From positions 44,967,004-45,031,003 of the forward strand of contig OU452199.1 of the NCBI GenBank assembly GCA_911728435.2: a DNA stretch of 64,000 nt. The letters run 5' to 3'. Every line of letters begins with the position of its first letter. Position 1 is the first letter of the stretch. Source of the DNA: Apoderus coryli (taxonomy: Eukaryota; Arthropoda; Insecta; Coleoptera; Attelabidae). The position numbers were made by a program, and so were the translations under genes. The notes below the pieces were generated by a model. The model was not told the origin of the DNA. It saw only the letters and a program-made list of their open reading frames with translations, and made no database searches. This document shows positions 22,194 to 33,611 of the stretch, piece by piece.

Positions 22194-22606
22194 TGTCACG
22201 AGTACAGATTCCAAAATTATTAATAAATAAATATAAATTATAAATCAATAACAAACCCCAGATATTCGATGGAAAAATACAAACATATTATTTTCCTGTT
22301 TATTCTAGTTTATCTAGATTTTAAACTCATAGTAAGAAAACCTGAAGGCAGTAACAATGTGAACCATAGTGTATCTTGACCGTATGTGGTCTTATATTTT
22401 AATGTAAGTAATATTATTTGTATTCTATTATTATAACTCTATAGTCTCTAATTTAAGTTTCATCATTTTGTAAACTCTTATCAACTTTCTCAACTTTAAC
22501 TGTTAATAAACTTTATCTATTTAAACTTGGTATTCGGTGTTTCATCTTTTAGATAAGGTCCTTATTTTCAATGCCCTCGTAGTTCACGTTAAACCTGAAC
22601 GTGACA
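22194..22606. repeat. Solo LTR
   Basis: 413 bp that starts TGTCACG and ends CGTGACA, a perfect 7-bp inverted terminus, flanked on both sides by ATAT (22190-22193, 22607-22610), the 4-bp target duplication of LTR retrotransposons. AATAAA signals occur inside, e.g. within GTTAATAAACTTT (~22503). No internal region remains, so it probably arose by LTR-LTR recombination. Confidence 0.8.
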
Positions 22607-23914
22607 ATATTAATTATCTTATCTTTACACAAATTAAATCACTATGACTTTGGAATTTCATACAAAATTTCTTTTTCTTCTCACGTCTCACAAACCTTAG
22701 ATTATATGTATAGTTTACTATATAACCTAAATCACAAACTGTACTTCAAACAAATAAGTACGATGTACCAACAAATTACTCTAAATAGCCATTTCCCAAA
22801 ACTAATATATGACTTCAATTACAGAATTTAATTGCAGTTTTTGTTAAAGAGATGTAGTTTTTGTTAATAGAGTTTTTGTTAATAGAGATGAACAATGTCC
22901 GACGTCCATCATTTTAATGGACTCGAATCTGCTATTATTATCACTATATGGAGCCCAACAAAGGGTCGCCCAGACTAGATAGAGTAGATGAATGTACCGA
23001 ATATTGTTAAGTTTTATACAAAACAAATAAAATGCCAAATGACAGGGTGGGATTCAACATAAATTTACAGCTTCGATCACTTCTTGAGTAGATGGCATTT
23101 GCTGTTCACGCATATTTTGTTTCACTTTCAGTGGTGCGAAATGACAAAAAAGGAAAAGGAACCAATGTACGTGGACATATTGAAACTTTACATACAGGTT
23201 GAAATATTTACAAAAAATTACTTAAATTGAAATGCAAATACGAGGGTCGTTAGTAAAGTAATCATTAATTTTAAATCCAAAAATCTGACCGTTACAACCA
23301 CCACAAAACAAATTAAACGATATTTGCAAACAACTAGCATTCAGTTTGAGTACAATAAAGTTTTAAATAAAAATAACCACCAAGACCAAAATCTGTCGCT
23401 TTTAATAAAAGTTACATCTACGTAGTATGTATAATAGATGATGGGATAGAAGCAGACATACCATCACTGTTTCAAATTAAAAACCGCTCTTTCACCCTTG
23501 TATATGTACGCTTTTAAAATGACATTACTCTGGTGCTCTATGTCCGCCTTTTGAGCGCACACATACACATTCACGGATATACTCCAGCACACATGGATAG
23601 ACGGTATTATAACACAGCAGAAGCGGTATGCGGCGGTTTTGCGTACGCAGCAACTTGTCCGTAAAATTAAATTTCACAATCTATTCAGCGGGACGCACAA
23701 GGCTCTTTTAACTTTGCCAATTGTTTCATTAAGGCAACACACGAAACACAAATAATAATAATATGATGTCATGCTAAAGTAATTTGTCAATTTTAGAGTC
23801 GAGTTTTTATTTGAATTATTTGTCGTCACATCGAATTTCTTGTTTTTGTATAAGCTCTAGATTTAGTTGGATGAAAAAATGATTTGCTACTTTCTAAACA
23901 CGGTCCTTAATTGC
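22607..23914. other. Intronic DNA, no gene
   Basis: Contains a threefold GTTTTTGTTAA(T)AGAG repeat at ~22837-22886 and, at ~23239, ATACGAGGGTCGTTAGTAAA, which resembles a mariner end without a partner. No gene is supported. Confidence 0.4.
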
Positions 23915-25275
23915 GTTCTAACCATTGAGGTGAGGGGAGACGCTCTAACGTGGTCAAAAGCGGGTGCAGGTACGCCATTTTGGTATACGATATCTATCAT
24001 TTGTCGTGCTTTCAAGTTTATAGTTTTATTTTACAAGTTACTTAAGTTTTTCGTGTTTTTTTGGACGGTTATTTGACAATATACTATAATGGTGTCCTGT
24101 GCTGTGCGTAGTTGCAGTAGTAGAAGTGAAATCGACCAGAAAATATCAGAAATAACGTTTCATAGGTATGTACCAAATATTGTAAACATTGTACATGGAC
24201 ATATTTAGGGTTTTTTAGGCGAACTTATTAAAACACATTATTATAGGAGTCTGGTAGCATTCTCTTTCTGCACTGAATAATTGATACGTGCATTGTAGTT
24301 TTTTTTTTTTACAAATTCCTTTACTTGATTTCTACTCTCAAACTCTCTACTTTTTCATCACTTTCTAGCAAAAAAGACCCCTAAATGTGTGTTAAAAACA
24401 TATTCTGGTTTTTAGATTTCCTAAAGATCCTGCTCGTAGCCATATCTGGACAGAATATGTGTCTCGAATTAATTGGATACTAAAGAAATGTACACAAATA
24501 TAATTTATCCAGATCATGATTATCTTCCTGGACCATTTTCTGAATTTTCGAAATTCATTATTGTTTATATTGCTGGATTTGTTGTTTTTAGTTTAAAGAA
24601 GCAAATTATTTGCAGAGAATGTCGAGATGCATTAAAAAGTGTTATTCTTTTATTAAAATGAAGGCAAAAAAGGATTTACAAATTCCTTCAAAAGATGTTT
24701 TAGACGTTTGCTTCCAATCCGAAAAGATCATAAAAAATCTTGTAGTAGCTACTAATGAAAAGTTGTCCGCAGGATTCATAATAAACCTTGTTTTAAAGGA
24801 ATTTGTAAATAGTAATATTTTTCCTAATTTAGTTGTGCACGGTTTTGCTCAAATCAGTGTTTGATAACCATATAGGTACATTTACTGATCAAATCTATTG
24901 CGACTAAATATGTTAATACCAGGATGTATTATTTAAGTAAAAATAAAGTGGATAAGCATAGCGCAACATTTAAATAAAATTGTTTTGTTTAAGAGGTATT
25001 AATATATAATTTATAAAGTACTAACGTTTTTTATTCTTGGATTTAGGTATCAAATATCAATAATTACCTATATTTAAGTATTTTGTACACTGCATAAATA
25101 AAATAAAGTATAAACACAAGCTGCAAATTAAAAGCAAAAACGTCAACAAAAATAGTTAATGCGGCTCTGGAGAATCCGCCATATTGGTATGCGCTTACGC
25201 CCCACTCAATGCACCCGTTTCTGTATAATGTAAAATAATGCTTATAACGTCTCCTTATATCTCAATGGTTCTAAC
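23915..25275 (+). mobile_element. Second P-superfamily relic, internally deleted
   Basis: Inverted ends: left from 23915 (GTTCTAACCATTGAGG, then GGAGACG) and right to 25275 (complement, imperfect), with further inverted similarity inward (GCGGGTGCA / TGCACCCGT). Carries a spliced THAP domain and a P-transposase C-terminal segment without the catalytic middle. Distinct from the relic at 15563-18159. Confidence 0.65.
24089..24864 (+). pseudogene. THAP plus P-transposase C-terminus, middle deleted
   Basis: Exon 1 24089-24165 starts MVSCAVRSCSSRSEI and ends at a GT donor. Exon 2 starts at 24416 after a TTTTTAG acceptor and reads in phase FPKDPARSHIWTEYVSRINW, completing the typical THAP N-terminal half with its FPKDP motif and core Trp. 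From ~24570 the sequence jumps to the C-terminal region of P/THAP9-type transposases: IAGFVVFSLKK, CRECRDAL, then a second frame (24610-24864) with KDLQIPSKDVLDVCFQSEKI. The RNase H-like core is absent. Confidence 0.65.
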
Positions 25276-25693
25276 ACAACACGGAGTTTGGAGTTGTGGA
25301 TACAAAAATGTTGTTCTTCATGGAGAATATTTTTCAAAAACTATAAAATTGAATGTGCAAAACTTTGCGTCTAATTACTAACAAAAGTTCAAGTATTAGC
25401 TTCTCTTGTAGAACTTAAAATCTATTCTTTGATAAAAGTCTTGTAATCGCTGGTTTTCCAAGAGCTCTTAGAGACAAGAGGTTCGAAGATGTAGTTTATT
25501 TGGATTTCTGAATATTTCTAGAACGGCCTGTCGCCAAATATCCCTCTAGGTCAATTGTCCTCAGCTCTAAAAACCAGTATGTGTCTGAGGCGTACAAACG
25601 AGTCCCTACGAGTGCCGTAGATGGAAGTACAACACCCATGATGCGGCATCCTGCCAATGAATATAACCAGAGGCTGCATATGTCGGACAAGCT
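25276..25693. other. Intronic DNA / LINE 3' flank
   Basis: No gene is supported. Sequence from ~25490 to 25690 has moderate GC and may be another old element. Confidence 0.3.
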
Positions 25694-27310
25694 TATTTAT
25701 TTATTTATTTAGATTACATCTACCCAGACAAAAACACATCCAATTACAGGGCACGTACATTACAAAAAGATAAAATTAACATAACTATACACGTTTCAAA
25801 ATTATAAATAATAAAAATATTACAATCGCAAAATAAGAATGGTTTAACAACAAATATTTATCTAAAAACACTTTTTTAATATAAGATATGGTATTAAAAA
25901 ACAAATCAATATCGTTACTCATCGAGTCACAAACAGAACTCATCTCAAACAATGGCGAAAAGAGCAACAAGTTGGTACGTGCGGTAGGCAAGTAAAAGCT
26001 AGAACCATAATTACGCCTTCTTGTATGTGGAGCATGAAAAGGTATCATCGAAAGTAGGTCCGGATGATGCCATTCACGATCTTGAATAGGAACAGGAGTG
26101 AGGCATATTCTCTACGCTTATCAAGAGGTACAAAATTAAAACGACCCAGAAGTTCATCATGGGGAAATCCCCAGGTTTGATACACTCCGTCACACTTAAA
26201 CCACAAATATTTCACAAATCTTCGCTGAATCATCTCTAAGCTATTCGACTGCAACGCATAACCAGGACTCCACACAACAGACGCATATTCCAATTTCGAT
26301 CTAACGAAGGAATTATACTGTAAAATAAGAGTTTTAGGTGACACAAAATGCCTTGTATTTCTCATAACAAAACCCAGACTCTTATAGGAAGACGAAACCA
26401 CATCAATCACATGCCCCACAAAACTAAGTTTAGCGTCAAAGAGCACCCCCAGATCCTTAACCTCATCGCATATTTTAAGCGGAACAGAGTCAATGTTATA
26501 CACAAATTTTATTGGATTTATCTTGCGAGTAAAAGGGCAAGCCTGTTTTGAATGCACCAGTCAAGCAGGACATTCAGATCATTCTGCAATTAAAGACAGT
26601 CAGAAGTTGTGGTAATCAGTGAATAAACCTTAAAATCATCAGCAAAGAGTAGGGAGCGACATTTCACGCCATTAACAATGTCATTAATAAAACACATAAA
26701 TAGGAAGGGACCCAACACAGAAACCTGCGGCACTCCAAATGTTGCACGGATAATACCGGACTTGAAACCACGGTACTCCACATACAATTTACGTTCATGG
26801 AGATAAGTAGACAGAAATTTTAAAAGATCCACAGATAAACCAAATTCCGAAAGCTTTTGCAGCAGAATTCCTGTCAAAGGCTTTGGTAAAATCCGTATAA
26901 ATAACGTCGACCTGACCCCCACTATCCAAGCTTTCTGCCAAAAACTGGCTCAAAATTACGAGATTAGTAGCAGTGGATCGGCCAGGAAAAAATCCGTGCT
27001 GAATAGGCGTTATGAGCCGCTTGACATGATTAAACAAAACTTCATGCAACACGATCTCAAAACACTTGGCAAAATTCGATTGTATGGCAATAGGCCGGTA
27101 GTTTCTAATATCCTGCCTATCTCCTTTTTTGAAGATGGGGCTCATCCTAGACAGTTTCCAGAAATTCGGAAACTCATTATATTTCAATGACAGATTAAAT
27201 ATAGTTGAAATCGGTTTAGCGAAGACTGAGGCACAGTCTTTGACGACAAAGGCAGGCACACCATTCGGACCCGAAGTATGTCTAGCTTTAAACGATTTAA
27301 GTGCTTATAA
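25694..27310 (-). mobile_element. 5'-truncated non-LTR retrotransposon, FADD family
   Basis: A minus-strand LINE with a (TAAA)n tail at 25694-25712 and a 5' break near 27310. It codes most of a reverse transcriptase. Same family as 42472-44560: both start near SGP(N/D)G(V/I)P and share the QHGFFPGRS(T/S)(A/S)TNL region. Confidence 0.85.
25785..27310 (-). pseudogene. Reverse transcriptase (FADD type), frameshifted
   Basis: From the 5' side: TSGPNGVPAFVVKDCASVF, ISTIFNLSLK, SPIFKKGDRQDIRNYRPIAI, QHGFFPGRSTATNL, VIYTDFTKAFDR, then a frameshift near 26880. The next frame has YVEYRGFKSG, GVPQVSVLGPFLFMCFINDI and LLFADDFKVY (intact FADD). A third frame (26557-26045) covers VKDLGVLFDAKLSF and VRSKLEYASVVWSPGYA, and a fourth the C-terminus. 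GVPQVS replaces the usual GVPQGS in motif 4. Non-functional. Confidence 0.85.
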
Positions 27311-28519
27311 CAAATGCATACGTGCTTTGGTGTTAAGTGTTAAGTACTAGGCAATTCCTTTACTGACTTCAGTAAATTCATTCAACGAATATTGTATAAC
27401 AACTGTTTTCCGCAAAACCCAAAATTACAGCCATTATATGGTCTCTCTCCCAGCTTTAAATATTCCTATAAGATTAAAAATTCAGCTGTCGACGATATAG
27501 AGATAAGCAAATACGATTGATATTGAATCAAATGGGGATTACCGCGAAGAATGCCACAAACCGAATGATTAAAATTTATATCAGATCGGACAGGACGAAT
27601 GGCTCAAAATAAATTGAACTAATTCACAAAGGGAAACTCCCATCACAATAATTTCTTCCCCCTCATTTTCATCTCAACACTGTCGTCTTTTTTTTTTTTG
27701 GCCTCAAATTTCATAATCCATTTAACGAATAGCTTACATAATTAAAAAATATGAACAGTTGAGTCGTATATAATATATATTATACTGGTTATACCAGTTA
27801 CTCCCCAAACTCAACTAATAACAATAAGTTAACTGGGAAGTTAAAAAATTAACTCGATTACAAGTGGAGCACGATAATTTTAGATTAAAAATGTACACAC
27901 AGTGTTTTGAAAATATGTTTTTCTACGACTGTCTTTAAATGCCTTTTATGTTCAATTATAAATTGAAAATGTTGTACATTGTAATGCTGTTTTTCTTTTT
28001 AAAAAATGCATGGGTAAATTTCCTGGTAATGACAAAAGTAGCCGACGCCGACAATACAATTAAACCAAATTGACAGTTTAAATTATTTATTTATTATTTA
28101 TTAGTTTAGATTATGAATAATTGGAAGACAAATTGACTGGTTTTTACTCCGGGTTTTATGGATTTGGTTTACTGCAAAGCGACGCATTTTTACTTTTATC
28201 GAATTGTTTGTCGGCAGTGGGTGACATTGACATTCCAGTAGGTGTAATTGATTTTTGAGCCGAACAAATAATAGTTTACCATCCACCCATGGAGTTACGA
28301 GCCCATAAATTACTTAGTATTTAAGAATTATTGTTATCTTTAGTATTATATTTCACTTATGTTTGTATTTTAATTCATATAAAACTGTTTTGCAAATTAA
28401 ATATAAATTCATTCTCAAACTAGTAGCTGTAAATAAAAGATTTGAAGTTTTTACTGTTAATAAAGATTTTATAATTTTTTAAAAATCGTTTCAAAGTTAA
28501 ATTATCCAAAATTATGGTA
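27311..28519. other. Intronic DNA, no gene
   Basis: 1.2 kb of AT-rich sequence with a poly-T run (~27690-27700). No domain, tail or inverted structure is recognised. Confidence 0.5.
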
Positions 28520-29449
28520 TTTTTTTTTTATTAGCAATCAGAATACAATATATTCTATAGGCTAATATGATGACACCGAGCTATGGAGGTTCTCAAATGG
28601 CGTTGCGAAGACTTTCCCAATGACAAATCTTCTCTAATCTTCTTTTAAATCTGCGGGCCAATTTCTTTTAAGTCTTCTATTCAAAGTGGGCTGTAGTAGT
28701 GGATGTATTATTTCGTTGACATGATGTTCCAGTTTTTCGTGATGTTTGACACTTTTGGCGTTGATTACGTCTTTTACAAATGGTATCTTTAGGTCTTCGT
28801 GTATAGTGAGATTGCTTACATACCATGGGGCGTTTGTTATCATTCGAAGAATTTTTGATTAGCTTCTTTGGATTATTGCCATGTTGGACTTACTCGTGCA
28901 TCCCCAGAGTTCTATTCCCTATGTCCATATTGGTTTTATCACAGTTTTATATATCAGGAGTCTATTTCCAAGAGATAACTTTGATTTTCTTCCTATTAAC
29001 CAGCTTAGTCCTTTTACTGTTAAATCAATTTGTTTGCGTTTTTTTGTTACATGTTCCTTCCAAGTTAATCTTGCATCCAGATGCATTCCTAGATATTTTG
29101 TACTACCGGAAGTTGGAATTTGAATGTCGTTTATATATACAGGTGGACATTGTTCTTTCCGTAGTGTAAAGTTAACCTGGACAGCTTTGCTTTCATTGAT
29201 TTTGATTCTCCACTTCCGAAGCCATATTTGTACTTGATTTAAATGGTTCTGTAAGATATGTGCTGCCGTAGCTGGGTTTTCATGGCTGGCAATTATTACA
29301 GCGTCGTCTGCAAATGTACCCATTATTGTATCATCATTTCCAGGGAGATCTGCTGTGTACAATACGTATAATAATGGTCCGATAGTACTGCCCTGGGGTA
29401 CTCCAGATTTGATATCGAAGGTCGGTGATGCACAGTTATTGATATACAA
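28520..29449 (-). mobile_element. 5'-truncated Jockey-clade retrotransposon
   Basis: A minus-strand LINE that ends in a poly(A) tail (poly-T at 28520-28528), which differs from the TTA, TAAA and ATTTG tails of the other LINEs here. The protein is clearly Jockey-like. The 5' break is at ~29450. Confidence 0.85.
28634..29449 (-). pseudogene. Jockey reverse transcriptase C-terminal half
   Basis: Begins near FDIKSGVPQGSTIGPLLYVL, then YTADLPG, GTFADDAVIIASH (FADD catalytic pair), WLRKWRIKINESKAV, STKYLGMHLDARLTW and KTVIKPIW, all Jockey signatures. The same frame continues past two stops (near 28918 and 28866) into ITNAPWYVSNLTIHEDLKIP and the C-terminal region ending at 28634. Apart from those nonsense codons the preserved part is intact. 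Confidence 0.85.
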
Positions 29450-29677
29450 TTATAGACCCTTCGATGCCCTAGCATTACGGTATCTCAGGCATGCTTGCGC
29501 TTTTTCTTCGCTTTGACTGTGATACGTAACATTCAGTAATATCAGTCTGTGATATGGCAGGCTTCCTGTGATCCACCCATGGTATGAACACATTTTAATT
29601 TTGTGCCTAAAAGACGCACGAAGTGGATGAAGTACAAACAATTTTAGTATGACTTTTTCTTGAACCTTGTTACAGTT
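29450..29677. other. Intronic DNA beside a hairpin insertion
   Basis: No gene is supported. AGTACAAACAAT occurs at ~29632-29643 and again right after the hairpin at ~29805-29816, so it may be a target-site duplication. Confidence 0.4.
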
Positions 29678-29806
29678 TTTTATTCTTTTTCTTTCTTGGG
29701 TTTTAAGGTTCTTCTAAGCAAAATATTTTTTATTTATATATTTCAAAAGGAAAAAAAATATTTTGCTTAGAAGAACCTTAAAACCCAAGAAAGAAAAAGA
29801 ATAAAA
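29678..29806. repeat. Perfect 54-bp inverted repeat (hairpin)
   Basis: 29678-29731 and 29753-29806 are exact reverse complements around a 21-base loop. The arms include CCCAAGAAAGAAAAAG and AAGGTTCTTCTAAGC on opposite strands. The perfect match in otherwise diverged intron DNA points to a recent origin, for example an inverted-duplication insertion event. No protein is encoded. Confidence 0.9.
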
Positions 29807-30604
29807 GTACAAACAATATTTTTGAGATGTTTTCAAAAATGCCATCATATAGTTTTTGGTCAAGCCAAGTGAATTTTTCGTAATCTGCCGTCACTACAGT
29901 AAAATAATCTTTCTCTCACAGTATATTTTAATATCAAGAAAAAATTATTAATAATATTCCCACTTTCTTGGCGTTTTAATGGGCTGACGGCGTTTTCTCC
30001 CATTAATTTACAATTTCCTTTAAAGTGGTAGTAGATGGTGGTATTTTCCCAGTTCCAAAACCACCCTTTTTTATTTCATTAACTAACGTCAAAAAAAAAA
30101 AAATTAAGTAATTGCTACAACTCCTCAGTTTTTTATTCAATTTTTCTTTCAGAGTAATTACAGGGAAAAATTATTATTGATAAATGTTTTTATTCCGGTG
30201 AAGAAAAAAAGGAAATTTAGTTATTAAGTGATTAAAAAAAATGCAAAACAAATCATTCAATGATGAGGTATTTGCCAGTGGAGTCGCTCTTTTGCTTTTT
30301 TCTCTAAATTCTATCAGTCTCACATCGAAACATTCTAAATTCACTGTCTTAGTTTCCATTCAGGTCCACACAAAAGACGGCTGCTTAAAAGAACTATTTG
30401 TTCTCATTTTGATCATTTTTGATATCCGTACCATTCGTGAAATAGACGCATAATCGTGAAGCATCGCTAAGCCTAAGCTGGCCTGCAAGACTCTAACCCA
30501 GTGGCCGCCAACCTTCTGAATGTATTGAGCACCTTCGGCAATTCTAGAATGTACAGTGAGCTACTTTTTGTTTTTTTTTGAATGTACAGTGTTTTTGGGG
30601 CCTT
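29807..30604. other. Intronic DNA, no gene
   Basis: AT-rich, with poly-A at ~30091-30103 and several poly-T runs. No domain is recognised. Confidence 0.5.
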
Positions 30605-31010
30605 GGAGTGGTAGGTATAGGACGCTATCATACAGTACCTAATCAAGACCTAAGAAATTATCCTTAATGACCGTTTAGGCGGATGTCGTTTGGCATGAAC
30701 ATAGCCCTTAATAATATCATTGTCCTGTCTAAATTTCACAGCCCTTCAGGCAAGGAAAAAATTTCAATTTTTTGATGATTTTGCTCGGTATAGGACTATA
30801 GAACGCTATCATTCAAGCCCTAAGAAACTATCCTTAATGACCCTGCTTCCGCATGTCGTTTGGCATGCAAATAGCCCTTCATAATATAATTGTCCTGCGT
30901 CTAAATTTCACCACCCTTCAGGCATGGAACAAATTTCAATTTTTTGATGCTTTTGCTCGGTATTGGACTATAGAACGCTATCATTCAAGCCCTAAGAAAC
31001 TATCCTTAAT
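30605..31010. repeat. Tandem repeat, ~172-bp unit, about 2.3 copies
   Basis: The word GGTAT(A/T)GGAC starts at 30614, 30787 and 30959, giving a period of 172-173. Shared words include CTATCCTTAATG, TGTCGTTTGGCATG and TTTCAATTTTTTGATG. Copies 2 and 3 are closer to each other than to copy 1. Non-coding. Confidence 0.85.
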
Positions 31011-31119
31011 GTCACAGCCTCCGCATTCAGTTTGTCTGCCTCCATGTCCTTTTTGCAATGCTTTATAGTTTTTTTTTTTTTTTGTTTTGCAAATAAACGG
31101 ATTATTATTATTATTATAT
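31011..31119 (+). mobile_element. Retroelement-like 3' tail with (TTA)n
   Basis: After a poly-T run (~31070-31084) comes GCAAATAAACGGA followed by (TTA)n to ~31119, like the LINE 3' ends in this window. It may mark the end of the element that carries the 172-bp repeats. Confidence 0.4.
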
Positions 31120-31562
31120 TACAGCAGAAATTAAAAATGTATAGAAATCCTATATTTTTGTAGGTATTTTCCTGTCCTTTCAAAAGTGACCCCTTCCGAA
31201 TTAAAAAAAAAGCAATTGCTCTGTTTCATATTTCCACCACCGTGTATACTTTCATGATAACTCGAATCGTTGTGCTCATATGACCATTAATTTCTGTGAA
31301 TTGGTGCACTGTGTTTGGGTGCAATTCAAAATAATAATAAAGGGAATTGATATCTGGCTATAACTACTGATTTGTAAAAACACTGGGGGACGAATTAAAA
31401 AGCTAAAATCAACTCTCGCAGCGAATAAACTGATGGAAAATTCAATGAATTTTGAGAATTTACCTTGCGATATCATTAATTTGTGCTAAAATTATAATTG
31501 AAACACAAGGGGAAATTTAATTAAATTATTTGTAAATCAAACAATTATTTTATTGTACTTAC
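31120..31562. other. Intron downstream of the Ig3b exon
   Basis: Nothing recognised besides the donor side of the adjacent exon. Confidence 0.4.
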
Positions 31563-31722
31563 ATCTGACAATCAACTTCACTGAATTGCTGGTTCCCTTG
31601 CCTTCAGTGTTAACTGCCACGCATGTGTAATCACCTGCTGTTGATCTGACTACATTTTGCAGTACCAAACTTTGATCGCTCAGGATAATGCCCGCTGTCA
31701 CATTATGGAAAATCTCGACAGT
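31563..31722 (-). CDS. Sidestep-family adhesion protein, Ig3 second-half exon
   Basis: A 160-base exon with acceptor TTGCAG before 31722 and donor GTAAGT from 31562. It starts in phase 0 and ends in phase 1, matching the neighbouring exons at 41661-41531 and 15133-14840. Codes the C-terminal half of the third Ig domain: TVEIFHNVTAGIILSD, LVLQNVVRSTAGDYTCVAVN (D-x-G/A-x-Y-x-C signature with the second Ig Cys), SNSVKLIVR. HNVT is a potential N-glycosylation site. Extracellular, based on family knowledge. Confidence 0.9.
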
Positions 31723-32392
31723 CTGCAACATGACACAATTATTTCCTAAACACTAATGTAATAAGACGGACGGGCAATGGAATTTACTTTTGTCCTATCC
31801 TGTATTTGTGTCTCATAATTTTATAGTTTTCTACCTACAAATACAATCTTTCGTAATATTTTACAACATCTGCAAGTAATACAAATATCGTCTTCGCCTA
31901 AAGGAATTGTGACGTATCTAAAAGAACAACCTTTTTTTTCTAATCGAGAATATACAGTTTATGTTTATGGGTGAGCCCAAAGATAAAAGCATGTATTGAG
32001 AAGATAACCAGATGTTGTGGTTACAGTGTGATCACTCAACACTTTCGATATGACTTCATGTAAATTAAATGTCGAACATTTATTATTATATACTCAAGCT
32101 CATTGGAAAGCGTCACGGTTTCCCATATCAAAATAATATATATAATGGGCGCATAAAAAATTATGGGTTTTTGTCCAGTCGCGAACTCCTAAATCAAGCA
32201 TCTTTATTAAAGTCGACATACAAATAAAAATGTATCTTATTTTGTGAATGTTTCACTCTGTAGATGTATAAGGGTACCTATATCGTAAATGGCCCTTTTT
32301 TTCTGGTCGGCTATTTTCCATCTAGGTACCTACTTCTCATGTATGTAAAGTGTTTAGGAAAGACAATCGGTCTTTTTCGAGTTAGAATTGTG
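31723..32392. other. Intron, no gene
   Basis: AT-rich, no recognised element. Confidence 0.4.
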
Positions 32393-33420
32393 TTAGCCTT
32401 GATTGAGTAAAGTAATAATTTTCACTCTCACTGTATCTCCAACAGAACATGGAGGAAACTTCAATTTAGATAAAGCTTTCATCTTCTTTGCTTGACTTTC
32501 TAAATTTATTTTTGCGTCTCTTCTGTTTGACTGAATATTTGTTTGGCTCATCACATTCTGCACTATTGGTATGATTTTCTGAAGTCTTGGCGTTTTCTTT
32601 ATAATTATTGTCGACGTCTTCCATATTGTCACCTTCAGTAATATCATCTTGCGGATTGTCTATTTGTGGGCCACTATACATAGACTGGTCTTCGTATTGT
32701 TCTTGTTCACCCTGTTTTTCTACACCAAATTCCCTGACGACTTTCTCAAGCTCTTCTTCGGTTCATAGATTCTCAATAGTTTCTTTTGGAAAAGCTGATG
32801 TGGATAGGCCGACTTTAATATCATGCCCAAACATGGCGGCGTAAGAAGCTCGTTTTATTCCATCGTGGTATGCCCTGTTTTTCATTAATTGGGCAAATCG
32901 CAGACCTTGTGACCATCGCCTGCAGTAGTTTTCATCGTCCATCCACGTCAAGAGCATATTTTGTATATCTTGATTTGTTCTTTCCACGCTGCCTTGTGAC
33001 TTTGTCTTACATTTACTTTCCATACGATGTTTACCACCATTTCCAATGGCGAAATGTGCATCATGCAAAATATCAAACATTTCGTCGTTTGTACCGTAAT
33101 ATTTTATGCTGGAGTCACCTGATGGTACCCGAGCAATAAGCTTTTCGATGCCTCGAACAGAACATAATATGTCGAACCTCTTCAAACGTCGATATTGAGA
33201 GTGGACTTGGTTGGTTTGCTAACTGAACTGATTCCAACATTTCTTGGTATTGTTCGTTATTAAAATAAAAACTGTTTGCACTTTTAGAAGACACCAACTC
33301 ATCGAAAACTTCATAGAAACACTGTTTTAAACGAGCCGGTTGCCATTTTGAAAATGCACGCGGCGGTGGTAATAGATGACGCAATAATAAATTCCTACAC
33401 CCAACTTTAACCAAAGCAAA
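32393..33420 (-). pseudogene. Ginger-like integrase/transposase relic
   Basis: Minus-strand coding remains of the integrase family often annotated in insects as KRAB-A domain-containing protein 2-like (Ginger-type DNA transposons). From 33414: KQCFYEVFDELVSS and FYFNNEQYQEML; after a frameshift near 33190: RFDILCSVRGIEKLIA, MFDILHDAHFAIGNGGKHRM (zinc-binding His region), then directly KSQGSVERTNQDIQNML (region of the catalytic Glu) and WSQGLRFAQLMKNRAYHDGI. The segment that should carry the two catalytic Asp residues is missing. A stop near 32763 and a frameshift precede the C-terminal piece LSKLKFPPCSVGDTVRV (~32400-32470). No inverted ends were identified. Confidence 0.75.
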
Positions 33421-33611
33421 ACGGATCGAAAGCGGTTTACCCCGGTAACGCTCGAAACGTGTACAATTCCAAATATATTTTGGACTTTACCCAAGAGTCT
33501 TGGGTATTTCGAAGTTTACCCGGGTAAACCTAGGTTTACTCGCTTGTCCCGTAACATATATATAGATAACTGAACAAACAGCTTCTTTTCTTTCTGAGCA
33601 CAAAGAGAACA
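33421..33611. other. GGTAA-rich palindromic stretch upstream of the Ginger relic
   Basis: Contains several near-palindromes (TTTACCCGGGTAAAC, TTTACCCCGGTAAC, AAACCTAGGTTTACTC). They could be subterminal binding sites of the Ginger-like element. No gene is seen. Confidence 0.35.

Noticed and set aside
22844..23038. 64-codon minus-strand frame
   Set aside because: Low-complexity, no domain, adjacent to short tandem words.
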